Both the position numbers and the translations under genes were made by a program. Positions 17,602 to 27,037 of a DNA stretch of 64,000 nt are shown here, piece after piece. The notes under the pieces were generated by a model that saw only the letters and a program-made list of their open reading frames with translations, did not search any database and was not told where the DNA came from. How positions within the stretch are numbered: the stretch's first letter is position 1; each line of letters begins with the position of its first letter. This stretch comes from CAZLDI01 sp964558415 (GTDB taxonomy: Bacteria; Chloroflexota; Dehalococcoidia; SM23-28-2; RBG-16-64-32), in the NCBI GenBank assembly GCA_964558415.1, contig CAZLDI010000007.1, positions 1-64,000 of the forward strand, written 5' to 3'.

Positions 17602-18978
17602 ATGCTTCTTCGCCAGTTCATTGTGCGCGGCCTCGGCCACGCGTCGTACCTCATCGGATCAGACAGGGACCGCACTGCCGCGATAGTTGATCCGCGGCGC
17701 GACGTCGATATCTACCTCGAGGCTGCGGCGGAAGAAGAGCTACGGATCACAACTGTGCTCGAGACCCACATCCATAACGACTACGTCTCGGGGGCCCGAG
17801 AACTCGTGGCACGGACGGGTGCGGACCACTACCTCAGCGCCCACGCCCCGGTGAAGTTCCAGGTTGAGCCGTTGAGTGACGGGGATATTGTCGCCCTGGG
17901 CGAGGTCGAACTCAAGGTTCTTGAGACACCGGGTCACACGCCTGACCATATCGTCTACCTCGCCTCCGATCTCAGCCGTTCGCCTGACCCCTGGCTCGCC
18001 TTCACGGGCGGAATGCTTCTGGTCGGCGACGTTGGCCGGCCGGACCTGTTAGGTGGCCCGGCCGACGCAGAACTGGCCGCCGCACGGCTCTGGGACTCCT
18101 TAACCCGCAAGATCGTTCCGCTTCCGGAATACGTGGAAGTCTACCCGACGCACGTCGCCGGATCCTTCTGCGCCGCCAATATCGGGAGCCGCTACAGCTC
18201 CACGATCGGCTTCGAGCGCCGCCACAACGCCGCTTTTCGAGCGGCGGACGGCGAGGCTTTCGTGCGCGATCAACTGCGCGCACCGCCTCCCATTCCCAGC
18301 TACTACCGTCGCATGAGGCCCACCAACCTCGCCGGGCCACAGCTCCTCGGCGGGCTTCCGGTCGTCCCGCCCCTTCCTCCCTTCGAAGTGGCGGCGCGGG
18401 CCGAAAACGGAGCGCTCATCCTGGACACCCGCAGTCCGGAGGCCTTTGGCGGGGCTCACATCCCCGGTTCCATCAACATCGGCATCTCTGACACGTTGGG
18501 TACTTGGGTCGGCTGGCTCTTCTCCCCCGACCGGCCGATCGTCCTCGTCTCAGACGATCACGCTGATCTTGAGCCGGCTATTCGTCAGCTTCTCCGCATC
18601 GGCCACGAAGCGATCTCCGGCCATCTTCAAGGCGGCTTCCGGTCGTGGCTCCTGGACGGCAGACTCACCGCCACCGTCCCACAGATCAGCGTGCATGAGC
18701 TACAGGAGCGCCGCCATGAGCTCACCGTGCTTGACGTCCGTCAGGATACCGAGTGGACCGGCGGACATCTCAGCGGCGCTTTGCACGCCTCGCTGCCTTC
18801 CCTTCCGGAGGAGATCAAGCGATTGGATCCCGGTGCGAGGTACGCTACTTTCTGCGGGTCGGGATACCGGTCCAGCATCGCCGCCAGCCTGCTCCAGGCA
18901 GCCGGCATTCCCAACGTCTGCAATGTCGCCGGTTCGATGGCGGCCTGGCGACGTGCCGGCCTGCCGGTCGAGCAGTGA
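17602..18978 (+). CDS. MBL-fold persulfide-dioxygenase-like protein with two rhodanese domains
   Basis: A 458-residue protein. The metallo-beta-lactamase domain (~1-240) has HIHNDYVSGARELV, VLETPGHTPDHIVYL and LLVGDVGRPDLLG, the ETHE1/persulfide dioxygenase arrangement with a mono-iron site. Two rhodanese domains follow. The first (~265-350) ends its loop at VLVSDDHADLEPA and lacks the Cys; the second (~365-455) has CGSGYRSSIAAS with the Cys. Expected reaction: glutathione or other persulfide + O2 to sulfite. The paired rhodanese upstream supports a sulfane-sulfur oxidation role. Confidence 0.9.
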   Translation: MLLRQFIVRGLGHASYLIGSDRDRTAAIVDPRRDVDIYLEAAAEEELRITTVLETHIHNDYVSGARELVARTGADHYLSAHAPVKFQVEPLSDGDIVALGEVELKVLETPGHTPDHIVYLASDLSRSPDPWLAFTGGMLLVGDVGRPDLLGGPADAELAAARLWDSLTRKIVPLPEYVEVYPTHVAGSFCAANIGSRYSSTIGFERRHNAAFRAADGEAFVRDQLRAPPPIPSYYRRMRPTNLAGPQLLGGLPVVPPLPPFEVAARAENGALILDTRSPEAFGGAHIPGSINIGISDTLGTWVGWLFSPDRPIVLVSDDHADLEPAIRQLLRIGHEAISGHLQGGFRSWLLDGRLTATVPQISVHELQERRHELTVLDVRQDTEWTGGHLSGALHASLPSLPEEIKRLDPGARYATFCGSGYRSSIAASLLQAAGIPNVCNVAGSMAAWRRAGLPVEQ

Positions 18979-18979
18979 G

Positions 18980-19783
18980 GTGACTCAGGAGTTCATCCAG
19001 GGCTTCGCGGGTCGCTACGCCAGGCCGCTTACCGGCCCCGAGATCAGCGTCCGCGAAGAGGTCTTCGGCGATGCTGAAGGCGTCTTCGGCTACACAACCA
19101 GGGAACAGGCTGATGGCCTTGCTCGCCAGCTCGCTTTGCGACCGCCTATGAAGCTGCTGGACATCGGTTCAGGCAGGGGTTGGCCGGGATTGCACCTGGC
19201 GCGCGTCAGCGGATGCTTTGTTTGCATGACAGACATCCCGGACTCGGGCCTTCGCGCGGCCGCGCGTATTGCCGAGCGGGATGGGATCCTGGAGCGCACA
19301 CACCTCGTTCAGGCCGGCGGCGCCGATCTGCCGTTTCGCGACCGCGCCTTTGACTGCGTTGTCCATACCGACGTCCTTTGATGAATCGAGGCCAAGCTCT
19401 CCGTGTTGAGAGCCTGCCGAAGGGTCCTTCGTCGCGCCGGCAGGATCGCCTTCTACACGATCTTCGTCCCACCCGGGCTGAAGGGGGAGGAGAGGGAGCG
19501 CGCGCTGGCCGCCGCCCCCAGATTCACCGCCTCCCAACCGCACATGCAGTGGGAGCTCCTGCTGCGCGCCGGTTTCGCTGAGGTTACCGAGATCGACGTC
19601 ACTCGCGAGTTCCTTCAAACGGAACGTCGCTGGCTGCGAGCGCGGGGCCGCCACTCGGACGCGCTACGTGAGTCGGAAGGCAGTTCTGAGTTCGAGCAGG
19701 AGCAAACGCAAATCCAGGGCCGCATTGACGTCGTCGAAGCCGGGCTGGTCCGCCGCGCACTCTTCGTCGCGCAGCGGCCATGA
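18980..19783 (+). CDS. SAM-dependent methyltransferase interrupted by two in-frame UGA codons (candidate selenoprotein or pseudogene)
   Basis: GTG 18980 starts one base after the upstream stop. The class I methyltransferase fold is clear: motif I LLDIGSGRGWPGLHLA, then DRAFDCVVHTDVL. Codons 134 and 135 are both UGA (19379-19384). The same frame then continues with IEAKLSVLRACRRVLRRAG and RIAFYTIFVPPG to TGA at 19781-19783. No frameshift is needed: the two UGAs fill exactly the two residues between DVL and IEAK, where class I enzymes often have Cys followed by Cys or His. A hairpin follows at 19396-19413. The options are selenocysteine insertion, a doubly mutated gene, or two separately translated halves (second start TTG 19403). 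Confidence 0.6.
19396..19413 (+). promoter_or_regulatory. Candidate bacterial SECIS hairpin
   Basis: GCTCTC-CGTGTT-GAGAGC is a perfect 6-bp stem with a 6-base loop. A weaker GGC/GCC extension is possible below it. The loop begins 20 and 17 bases after the two UGA codons and has G as its second base. This agrees with the published bacterial SECIS rules as I recall them: apical loop ~16-37 bases after UGA, G among the first two loop bases. Confidence 0.45.
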
Positions 19784-19845
19784 CCCACCAGTGCGGCCCT
19801 GCTAACCTTCTCTAAGCAACCGTCCCAACAACAAAGGAGCCCACA

Positions 19846-20172
19846 GTGCCGCTTGTCGACCACGATTCCGCCACCCCTGTCGAGATGTTCCCCGGCGTCG
19901 TGCGCCGCACTATGACCGCAGGCGATCGCATGATGCTCGTCGAGGTCCACATGGACGCCGGAGCCGTCGTCCCCATGCACACCCACCCCCACGAACAGAC
20001 CGGCTACCTCGCCTCCGGCCGCTGCCGCCTTCAGATTGCGGACGAAGCACGCGACCTATCGCCCGGTGACTGCTGGATGATCCCGGGAGGCATCCCCCAT
20101 GAGGCGACCGCAATCGCCGCCTCGGTCTTCGTGGATGTCTTCTCCCCACCCCGAGAAGAGTACCGCAGCTGA
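19846..20172 (+). CDS. Cupin-domain protein
   Basis: A 108-residue single cupin. Motif 1 is seen as VVPMHTHPHEQTGYLASGR with three His and a Glu, motif 2 as PGDCWMIPGGIPHEA. The metal ligands are therefore present. GTG 19846 follows AAAGGAG by 8 bases. It closes the rhodanese/persulfide cluster and may be a small dioxygenase or sensor; the substrate is unknown. Confidence 0.85.
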   Translation: MPLVDHDSATPVEMFPGVVRRTMTAGDRMMLVEVHMDAGAVVPMHTHPHEQTGYLASGRCRLQIADEARDLSPGDCWMIPGGIPHEATAIAASVFVDVFSPPREEYRS

Positions 20173-20212
20173 GAGCAGTCTGTGATAATCTGTCCACAAG
20201 AGTGCGGCAAGA

Positions 20213-22210
20213 ATGCAGACTACGCCCTTGTGCAGACGTTGGCTCCTGATCCCCGCCCTGGTCTGCGCCTTCAGTGCGGCGGTCCTCCAGAATGCCGCGC
20301 CGGACACCGCCTCCGGCGCCCCACTGAATGACAACTTCGCCAATGCTATCCAGGTACTCAGCCCATCTCCAACGTCGGACATCGTCGCTGCTGTCGATAC
20401 CGCCGGCGCCACCCTGGAGCAGTTGGCAGGCGAACCGCAGCCGTGCGGCGCCATCAACAGCACCGTCTGGTATTTCTGGAACGCGCCTCCTTCGACGGGC
20501 ACTGTAGTCTTCGACACTCTCGGCAGTGACTTCGACACGTTCCTTGCCGTCTACACAGGGTCCGGCTACGGTGGCCTCACGCTAGAGCCTGGTGGCTGCA
20601 ACGACGATTTCGGCGCGATCGCGCTCCAGTCCGGCGTCGTTATCAACTACACCGGCAGCAGCACGTACCGCATCCAGGCCGGTGGATTCAGCGGCCAGAC
20701 AGGCAACCTAGTCCTCAACATCACTACGGGTGCATCCATCGTTGTCGACGAACCCAGCGACGTCGTCGGCCCCGGTGATATGTTCGATACCAGAGTGACC
20801 CTGCGAGAGGGTATGCTGCTCGCGAAGGGCGGTGTCGGCCCGGGCGGCCTCAACCGCGCACTCTCCGTGCAAGAGTCCAACTATGTGCTGAACCTTGGCG
20901 CCGCCGGAGCCTCCGGATCGGATTCGATACACTTCCAGAACGAGGAGTTCACGCCCGGCATGCCGCTCAGCGTAATGCTCACCTCGCCCCTCCCCACCCT
21001 CGGCCCCACAGACAACATCAGCGGGGTCGGCGCCGGCGTCATCATCGACGGCCAGACCAACTCCTTCGACTGTTTTCAGCTTTCCCAGGACAGCGACATC
21101 ATCCAGGGACTCCAGGTCCGGCGCTGCCTTGATGGGATAGACGTCACCTCTGACAACAACCGGATCGGCGGTGGCCTGGTTTCTGGCCAGACCAACGTCA
21201 TCAGCGAAAACGGCACCGGTATCAGGATCAGCGGAGCGGCGGTTGGCAATACAGTGGTTGGCCGCAACTCGATCCACTCCAACTCCGCGCTCGGTATCGA
21301 CCTCGGCGCCTCAGGCGTGACGGCCAACGACCCGGACGACGGGGACTCCGGAGCAAACAACCTCCAGAACTTTCCGGTCCTGACCTCAGCGACCACGAAC
21401 GGCCTCGAAACGACGGTCACGGGTTCGCTGAATAGCACCCCGTCCTCAGACTTCGACCTCGACTTCTTCGCGAGCCCCTCTTGCGACCCGTCCGGCAACG
21501 GCGAGGGGCAATCGGCCCTCGGCTCTGCTTCCGTGTCCACGAATTCCGGCGGCGACGTTGGTTTTATGGTCACGCTTGGCATGCCTGCCTCGCCGGGCGC
21601 TGCCGTTACCGCTATCGCTACGGACTCGCTCGGGAATAGCTCCGAGTTCTCCGCCTGCCGCGCCGTAGGCGACATCGGCCCCGACGACGATCTTGACGGC
21701 GTCCACGACACTGCGGAGATAGCCTGCGGCTCAAATCCCCTGAACCCCCTCTCGCGCCCGGAACGCCTGGACGGTTCCTTCGCCAGTTCCGACGACGATG
21801 GAGACACACTGGTCAATGAAGCCCTCCCGGGCGGCGCGGTCTCCTTCGACTGCGACGGCGATGGCTTCGTCGGCACCAGCGAGAACCACGTCTTCAACCC
21901 GGCTACCAACCGCGACCAGGACCCCTGCGGCACCAACGGCTGGCCTCTGGACCTGGTCGGCGGATCGCCGACCGAGAACGAGGTCGATATCGTGGATCTG
22001 GGCCGCTACATTGCCCCCGTCCGCCGCCTCAACACCAGTCCCCCAAACCCCAACTTCAACGTCCGCTGGGACGTCATCCCCGGCAATAGCGGCTTCGGCG
22101 AGCACATCAACCTCGTCGATCTCGGCGCGTTTGTCTCCGGCGCCCCGGGCTTCCCGCCAATGCTCTTCGGCGCCCGCGTCTTCAACCACCTCTGCGCCTG
22201 GCCGCCGTAG
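20213..22210 (+). CDS. Secreted right-handed beta-helix protein with dockerin-like C-terminus
   Basis: A 665-residue exported protein. The signal peptide is RWLLIPALVCAFSAAVLQ. An N-terminal beta-sandwich (~40-180) contains STVWYFWNAPPSTGTVVFDT and DFDTFLAVYTGSGYG. A CSLREA-like stretch (RVTLREGMLLAKG) and a short parallel beta-helix (GQTNVISENGTGIRISG; VVGRNSIHSNSALGIDLG) follow. The C-terminus has acidic Ca2+-type loops (DDDLDGVHDTAE; FDCDGDGFVGTSEN) and two dockerin-like helices (EVDIVDLGRYIAPV; HINLVDLGAFVSG). It is probably a surface or extracellular adhesion protein. It is a paralogue of the next gene; a TGT-GATAAT box lies 24 bases before ATG. Confidence 0.75.
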   Translation: MQTTPLCRRWLLIPALVCAFSAAVLQNAAPDTASGAPLNDNFANAIQVLSPSPTSDIVAAVDTAGATLEQLAGEPQPCGAINSTVWYFWNAPPSTGTVVFDTLGSDFDTFLAVYTGSGYGGLTLEPGGCNDDFGAIALQSGVVINYTGSSTYRIQAGGFSGQTGNLVLNITTGASIVVDEPSDVVGPGDMFDTRVTLREGMLLAKGGVGPGGLNRALSVQESNYVLNLGAAGASGSDSIHFQNEEFTPGMPLSVMLTSPLPTLGPTDNISGVGAGVIIDGQTNSFDCFQLSQDSDIIQGLQVRRCLDGIDVTSDNNRIGGGLVSGQTNVISENGTGIRISGAAVGNTVVGRNSIHSNSALGIDLGASGVTANDPDDGDSGANNLQNFPVLTSATTNGLETTVTGSLNSTPSSDFDLDFFASPSCDPSGNGEGQSALGSASVSTNSGGDVGFMVTLGMPASPGAAVTAIATDSLGNSSEFSACRAVGDIGPDDDLDGVHDTAEIACGSNPLNPLSRPERLDGSFASSDDDGDTLVNEALPGGAVSFDCDGDGFVGTSENHVFNPATNRDQDPCGTNGWPLDLVGGSPTENEVDIVDLGRYIAPVRRLNTSPPNPNFNVRWDVIPGNSGFGEHINLVDLGAFVSGAPGFPPMLFGARVFNHLCAWPP

Positions 22211-22263
22211 GAGGCCCTGGCCGCCCATCTCCCATCGTCATGCGCTGCAATCACCTCGGACTG

Positions 22264-22272
22264 TGCTAGTAT
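22264..22272 (+). promoter_or_regulatory. Extended -10 of the large beta-helix gene
   Basis: TGC-TAGTAT at 22264-22272, followed by the strong ribosome site GGAGGTGAG seven bases before ATG 22307. Confidence 0.45.
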
Positions 22273-22306
22273 AGCGGCGGTCAAACTGCTCTCCGGAGGT
22301 GAGACC

Positions 22307-25300
22307 ATGATCGCGAGAAGACTGCTCGTCCCCCTGTTGGGAGCAATCCTCGTCCTCTTACTGCCCGCGAGCGCGTCGCGCACAGCGCTTGCCGGCCTGC
22401 CGAACGACAACTTCGGGAGCTCGATCCTCATAACGTCGCCGTCTACCCCGGACGTGGTCACCGCCGGTAACAACATCGGCTCATCGTTTCAGTCGATGGA
22501 AGGCCAGCCCTGCAATATGAACCAGCGCACCGTCTGGTACCACTGGAACGCGCCGGCCAGCAACGGGACGGTCATCTTTGATACGGTTGGCAGCGACTAC
22601 GACACGGCCATTGCGGTCTACACCGGCGCGGGACTTGGCTCGCTGATGCTGGAGGACTGCAACGATGATTGGGCCGGCGGCGGTGTCACACTCAACTCCG
22701 GCGTCGTCATCAACTACACCGCCAGCACGACCTACCGAATACAGATCGGCGGGTACTTGAACGACGCGAATGTCGGCAATATCATCCTCAACATCTCCCA
22801 CGGCACCTCCATGGTCGTCGACGACGTCGCCGATACCAATACATCCGACGGCCTTCTCAGCCTGCGCGAGGCGATGCTCCTGGCCGTGGGCGGTACCGGC
22901 GGAGGCGGACTGGGTCGGCTGCTCAGCCCCCAGGAGCAGGCCCGTATCCTGAACGACGTCGACCTCGGCCTCGAAGACCTCATCCATTTCGATAACGAGG
23001 ACTTTCCACCCTCAACGCCCGCCGCCATCACGCTCGGCGGTACCCTCCCCCTCGTCGGTGTCGAGACCAACGTTAGCGGCGTCGGCGCCGGTGTCGTCCT
23101 GGACGGCTTACTGAACTTCTTCGACTGCGTGCAGATGGCCAGTTTCGGCTTCGGTAACATTATCCAGGGCCTCCAGTTCAAGGACTGCGATGACGGTATC
23201 GACATGACATTGAGCGACGAAAATCGCATCGGCGGTACCTTTCTGCCGTCACAACGGAACGTCTTCCAGACCAGCATCACCGGCGTCCGTATCGCCAACA
23301 GCGACGACAATATCGTCGCCGGCAACTACATCGGCCTGGACCCCACCGGGACCATTTCGAACGGCAATGCGACAGGCGTCTACCTCTCCGGCGCTGCCAA
23401 CAACAACGTCATCGGCGGTCCCCCGCCGGAGGCTCGCAACGTTATCTCAGGCAATACCACCGGCGTCTGGGCGGACGCCGCCGACAATAACTTCATACGC
23501 GGCAACTACATCGGCACAAACGCTGCTGGTACGGCCGCGCTGGGCAACCTCGTGGGCGTACAACTCACGGGGAACGCTGACTCCAATATCATCGGCAACG
23601 CCAGTCCTGCCGGGGACAACTTCATCTCCGGCAACCTGACCACCGGCGTTGTGATTGACGGCTCTAATTTCAATACGGTCCTCGGTAACTTCATTGGAAC
23701 TGATGCCGTTACCGGTACCACCGCCGTTCCGAACGGTACCGGCGTCATTCTCCAGAACCTCGCTGCGTTCAACACTATCGGATCTGCCATCCCCGGAGAC
23801 CCCGGGGGCAACATCATCTCCGGCAACACGGGCGACGGACTCCGCATTGAGACCGGCCACTCCAACTCCATTCAAGACAACAAGATCGGCACGAATGCCA
23901 CAGGTACGGCCGCGCTCGGCAACGGCGGCAACGGTATCTCGCTCGTCAACACCGGTTCGAACACCATCGGAGGACTTCCGCTCTCGGTAGGCAACGTCAT
24001 CTCCGGTAATTCCATGAACGGCGTGAGGATGTCCGGCTCCAGCAACAACTCCATCCAGGGCAACTTCATCGGCACCAACAGCACCGGGAACGGCGCCGTG
24101 CCCAATCTGAGCTCCGGCATCGCCATCGACTCCAGCGTCAACAACACCATCGGCGGGACTGGTGGCGGCCAGCGGAACTACATATCAGGCAACGACGGCC
24201 CCGGGATTAGCATATCCAACAAGTCGGTTCTCAACACAGTCCAGGGGAACTACATCGGCACGAACGCCTCGGGCACCGGCGCCCTGCCGAACGCAAGCAC
24301 GGGCGTACTCGTGGACGGCACTTCATCCGCCAACACCGTCGGCGGTCCGGCGCCCGGCACGCGCAACGTCATTTCCGGCAACACCGCAGACGGCGTTCGC
24401 ATCGCTGGCGGCGGCGGCGGCGTCTGGAGGACCGGCGTCTCTCCCGCCGCTGTGCCGATTCCTGACCTCATGACCGTTATGTCTACAGTGAACGTCTCAC
24501 AAATCGCCACCGTCCTTGACGTCAACGTTCAGCTCGACATCACGCATACGTTCGACGGCGATCTGGACATTTTTCTCATCGCTCCAGGCGGCACTGAGAT
24601 CGAGCTATCGACAGACAACGGCATTGGTGGCGACAACTACACTGGCACAATCTTCGATGACGAGGAGGGCCTTAGCATCACCGCCGGCAGCCCGCCGTTC
24701 GCCGCCGGCTACCACCCTGAGGGGGATCTCGCCAGGCTGGACGGCATTCCCACCAACGGGGACTGGACGCTCCGCATCGCGGATGACAGCGGCGGCGACT
24801 TCGGGACCCTTAACTACTGGGTCATTGACCTCAAGACTACCGGCAATCAGATCCAGGGTAATTACATCGGCACCAACGCCGCGGGCAACGCGGCCATACC
24901 CAACGGCAATAGCGGTGTTCAGATAGACGACGGCATTGCAAACACCATCGGCGGCCCGACTGCCGGAGAGGGTAACCTGATCTCCGGCAACTCGGACTAT
25001 GGCGCATTCATAGATGGCTCCTTCGTTTCCTCTGCCTCGGGCGTCACCTACCCCTCCGCGGACGTCCCGAAGCCGATTCCTGACCCCGGAACGGTTACTT
25101 CAGACATTTTCGTCAACGGAGGGGGCTTCGTTGCCGACGTCGATGTCAATCTCACGATCGCGCACCCATTTGTCACCGATCTCGATATCTTCCTGATCCC
25201 CCCCTTCGGCCCCGCGATAGAGCTATCAACCGATAACGGCGGTGATGGCGACAACTACACGAACACCACGTTCGACGACGACACTGCCGTCGTCTCGATT

Positions 25301-26773
25301 ACCGCCGGAGCGCCGCCATATACCGGGTTCTACCGGCCGGAAACCCCGCTCTACTATCTTGATGGCATCCCCATGGCAGGCTTGTGGACCCTCCAGATCA
25401 CGGACGACGACGTCGCGGACGTCGGGATTCTCTTGTCCTGGTCGCTCCGCCTCGTCATTGACGGTAACCGCGTCCTCGGCAACAGCATCGGCGTTGCCTC
25501 AGGCAACGCAAGCTCCCTGCCGAACAACACAGGGGTCGTTCTACTGAACGCGCCCTTAAACACCATCGGCGGCCTCGGCCCGCAGGACGCCAACATCCTC
25601 TCTGGAAACTTCATCTCGGGCGTCTGGGGCGATGGCATTGGATCCTCACGCAATAGCATCGTTGGCAACTGGATCGGCACCAACACCGTCGGCGGTTTTC
25701 TCCCCAACTTCACCTTTGGCGTGTTGCTCTCTGGCAGCGCCGCGAACAACGACGTCTCCTACAACACAATCGCCAACAACGACTCCGGCGTGCGCGCGTC
25801 CGCGTCGGGCCTCGACAACCAGTTCCATTACAACTCGATCCATTCCAGCACGTCGCTCGGGATCGACCTCGATATACCCGGGGTCACTCTCAACGATACG
25901 GGGGACCCGGACGCCGGGTCCAACAACCTCCAGAACTTCCCGCTCGTCACCTCCGCCTCCACCGGCGGCGGATCGACCACCCTCGGCGGCACGCTCAATA
26001 CCACGCCGCTTACCACGGTTGCGCTCACCTTCTATCACAGCCCCTCCTGCGATCCCAGCGGCTACGGTGAAGGCAAGACTTACATCGGCAATCACATCAA
26101 TACAACTGACGGCGCTGGCAACCTCAACTTCAACTCCATGTTCGGGTTCGACATCCCCGTCACCAGCTTCGTTACCGCCACCACCACGGCTCGCGCACCC
26201 GGTGGCGGCACCTCTGAGTTCTCCGCTTGCCGTGCTATCCCGAACGGCAGCTCCGATGACGACCACGACGGCGTAACCGACACCGCCGAGACCAACTGCG
26301 GCGCCGACCCCCTCTCGCCGATCTCCCGCCCTGAGAGGACCGACCTGCTCGGCGACGACGACGGAGACACGCTGGTCAATGAAGCCCTCCCAGGCGGCGC
26401 GGTCTCCTTCGACTGCGACGGCGATGGCTTCGTCGGCACCAGCGAGAACCACGTCTTCAACCCGGCCACCAACCGCGACCAGGATGCCTGCGGCACGAAC
26501 GGCTGGCCTCTAGACCTGGTCAGCGGACCGCCGACCGAGAACGAGGTCGATATCGTCGACCTGGGCCGTTATATCGCGCCGATTCGCCGCCTCAACACCA
26601 GTCCCCCCAACCCCAACTTCAACGTCCGCTGGGACGTCATCCCCGGCAACGGCGGCTTCGGCGAGCACATCAACCTCGTCGATCTCGCGGCATTCGTCGC
26701 CGGCGCCACGGGCTACCCGCCCATGCTCTTCGGCGCCCGCGCGTTCAACGGTTTCTGCCCCTGGCCGCCGTAG
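22307..26773 (+). CDS. Giant secreted beta-helix protein with two embedded P/Homo-B domains
   Basis: A 1488-residue exported protein with a clear signal peptide (RRLLVPLLGAILVLLLPASA). It has the same N-terminal sandwich (TVWYHWNAPASNGTVIFDT) and CSLREA-like piece (GLLSLREAMLLAVGG) as its upstream paralogue. From ~280 on there are many turns of the pattern GNYIGTNxxGTAALGN and NVISGNTxxGVxI, a parallel beta-helix. Two domains interrupt the helix, at ~702-844 and ~905-1050. They read LDITHTFDGDLDIFLIAPGG, DNYTGTIFDDE and NGDWTLRIADDSGGDFGTLN, the proprotein-convertase P domain. The dockerin-like C-terminus is nearly identical to that of the paralogue. A surface adhesin or carbohydrate-binding role is likely. 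Confidence 0.8.
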   Translation: MIARRLLVPLLGAILVLLLPASASRTALAGLPNDNFGSSILITSPSTPDVVTAGNNIGSSFQSMEGQPCNMNQRTVWYHWNAPASNGTVIFDTVGSDYDTAIAVYTGAGLGSLMLEDCNDDWAGGGVTLNSGVVINYTASTTYRIQIGGYLNDANVGNIILNISHGTSMVVDDVADTNTSDGLLSLREAMLLAVGGTGGGGLGRLLSPQEQARILNDVDLGLEDLIHFDNEDFPPSTPAAITLGGTLPLVGVETNVSGVGAGVVLDGLLNFFDCVQMASFGFGNIIQGLQFKDCDDGIDMTLSDENRIGGTFLPSQRNVFQTSITGVRIANSDDNIVAGNYIGLDPTGTISNGNATGVYLSGAANNNVIGGPPPEARNVISGNTTGVWADAADNNFIRGNYIGTNAAGTAALGNLVGVQLTGNADSNIIGNASPAGDNFISGNLTTGVVIDGSNFNTVLGNFIGTDAVTGTTAVPNGTGVILQNLAAFNTIGSAIPGDPGGNIISGNTGDGLRIETGHSNSIQDNKIGTNATGTAALGNGGNGISLVNTGSNTIGGLPLSVGNVISGNSMNGVRMSGSSNNSIQGNFIGTNSTGNGAVPNLSSGIAIDSSVNNTIGGTGGGQRNYISGNDGPGISISNKSVLNTVQGNYIGTNASGTGALPNASTGVLVDGTSSANTVGGPAPGTRNVISGNTADGVRIAGGGGGVWRTGVSPAAVPIPDLMTVMSTVNVSQIATVLDVNVQLDITHTFDGDLDIFLIAPGGTEIELSTDNGIGGDNYTGTIFDDEEGLSITAGSPPFAAGYHPEGDLARLDGIPTNGDWTLRIADDSGGDFGTLNYWVIDLKTTGNQIQGNYIGTNAAGNAAIPNGNSGVQIDDGIANTIGGPTAGEGNLISGNSDYGAFIDGSFVSSASGVTYPSADVPKPIPDPGTVTSDIFVNGGGFVADVDVNLTIAHPFVTDLDIFLIPPFGPAIELSTDNGGDGDNYTNTTFDDDTAVVSITAGAPPYTGFYRPETPLYYLDGIPMAGLWTLQITDDDVADVGILLSWSLRLVIDGNRVLGNSIGVASGNASSLPNNTGVVLLNAPLNTIGGLGPQDANILSGNFISGVWGDGIGSSRNSIVGNWIGTNTVGGFLPNFTFGVLLSGSAANNDVSYNTIANNDSGVRASASGLDNQFHYNSIHSSTSLGIDLDIPGVTLNDTGDPDAGSNNLQNFPLVTSASTGGGSTTLGGTLNTTPLTTVALTFYHSPSCDPSGYGEGKTYIGNHINTTDGAGNLNFNSMFGFDIPVTSFVTATTTARAPGGGTSEFSACRAIPNGSSDDDHDGVTDTAETNCGADPLSPISRPERTDLLGDDDGDTLVNEALPGGAVSFDCDGDGFVGTSENHVFNPATNRDQDACGTNGWPLDLVSGPPTENEVDIVDLGRYIAPIRRLNTSPPNPNFNVRWDVIPGNGGFGEHINLVDLAAFVAGATGYPPMLFGARAFNGFCPWPP

Positions 26774-27037
26774 GCAATGGCAGCGGTGTCACTCGCGACA
26801 ACGACCCCTTCCACGTCTCCCGCTAATGACCTAAGATAACTGCGTGGGAAGCCTTCCCCCTCCTGTAGCCGCCGCGTCCGGCACGCCCCCACACTCCGCA
26901 CCCACGGCGACATCAATCATGTCCAAATCAATCGAGCCAAGCGCCATCCGGCACGCACCAAACTCCCCGAAAACCGAAGATTCCCGAAAAGGCAATCAAG
27001 TCAACACCCCGCAACAACCAAGCTGCTCATATCACCC

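Noticed and set aside
18980..19783. Genome-wide reading of UGA as an amino acid.
   Set aside because: Many intact genes here end in TGA at the expected place (for example tatC neighbours, the PHP gene, purD), so only local recoding remains possible.
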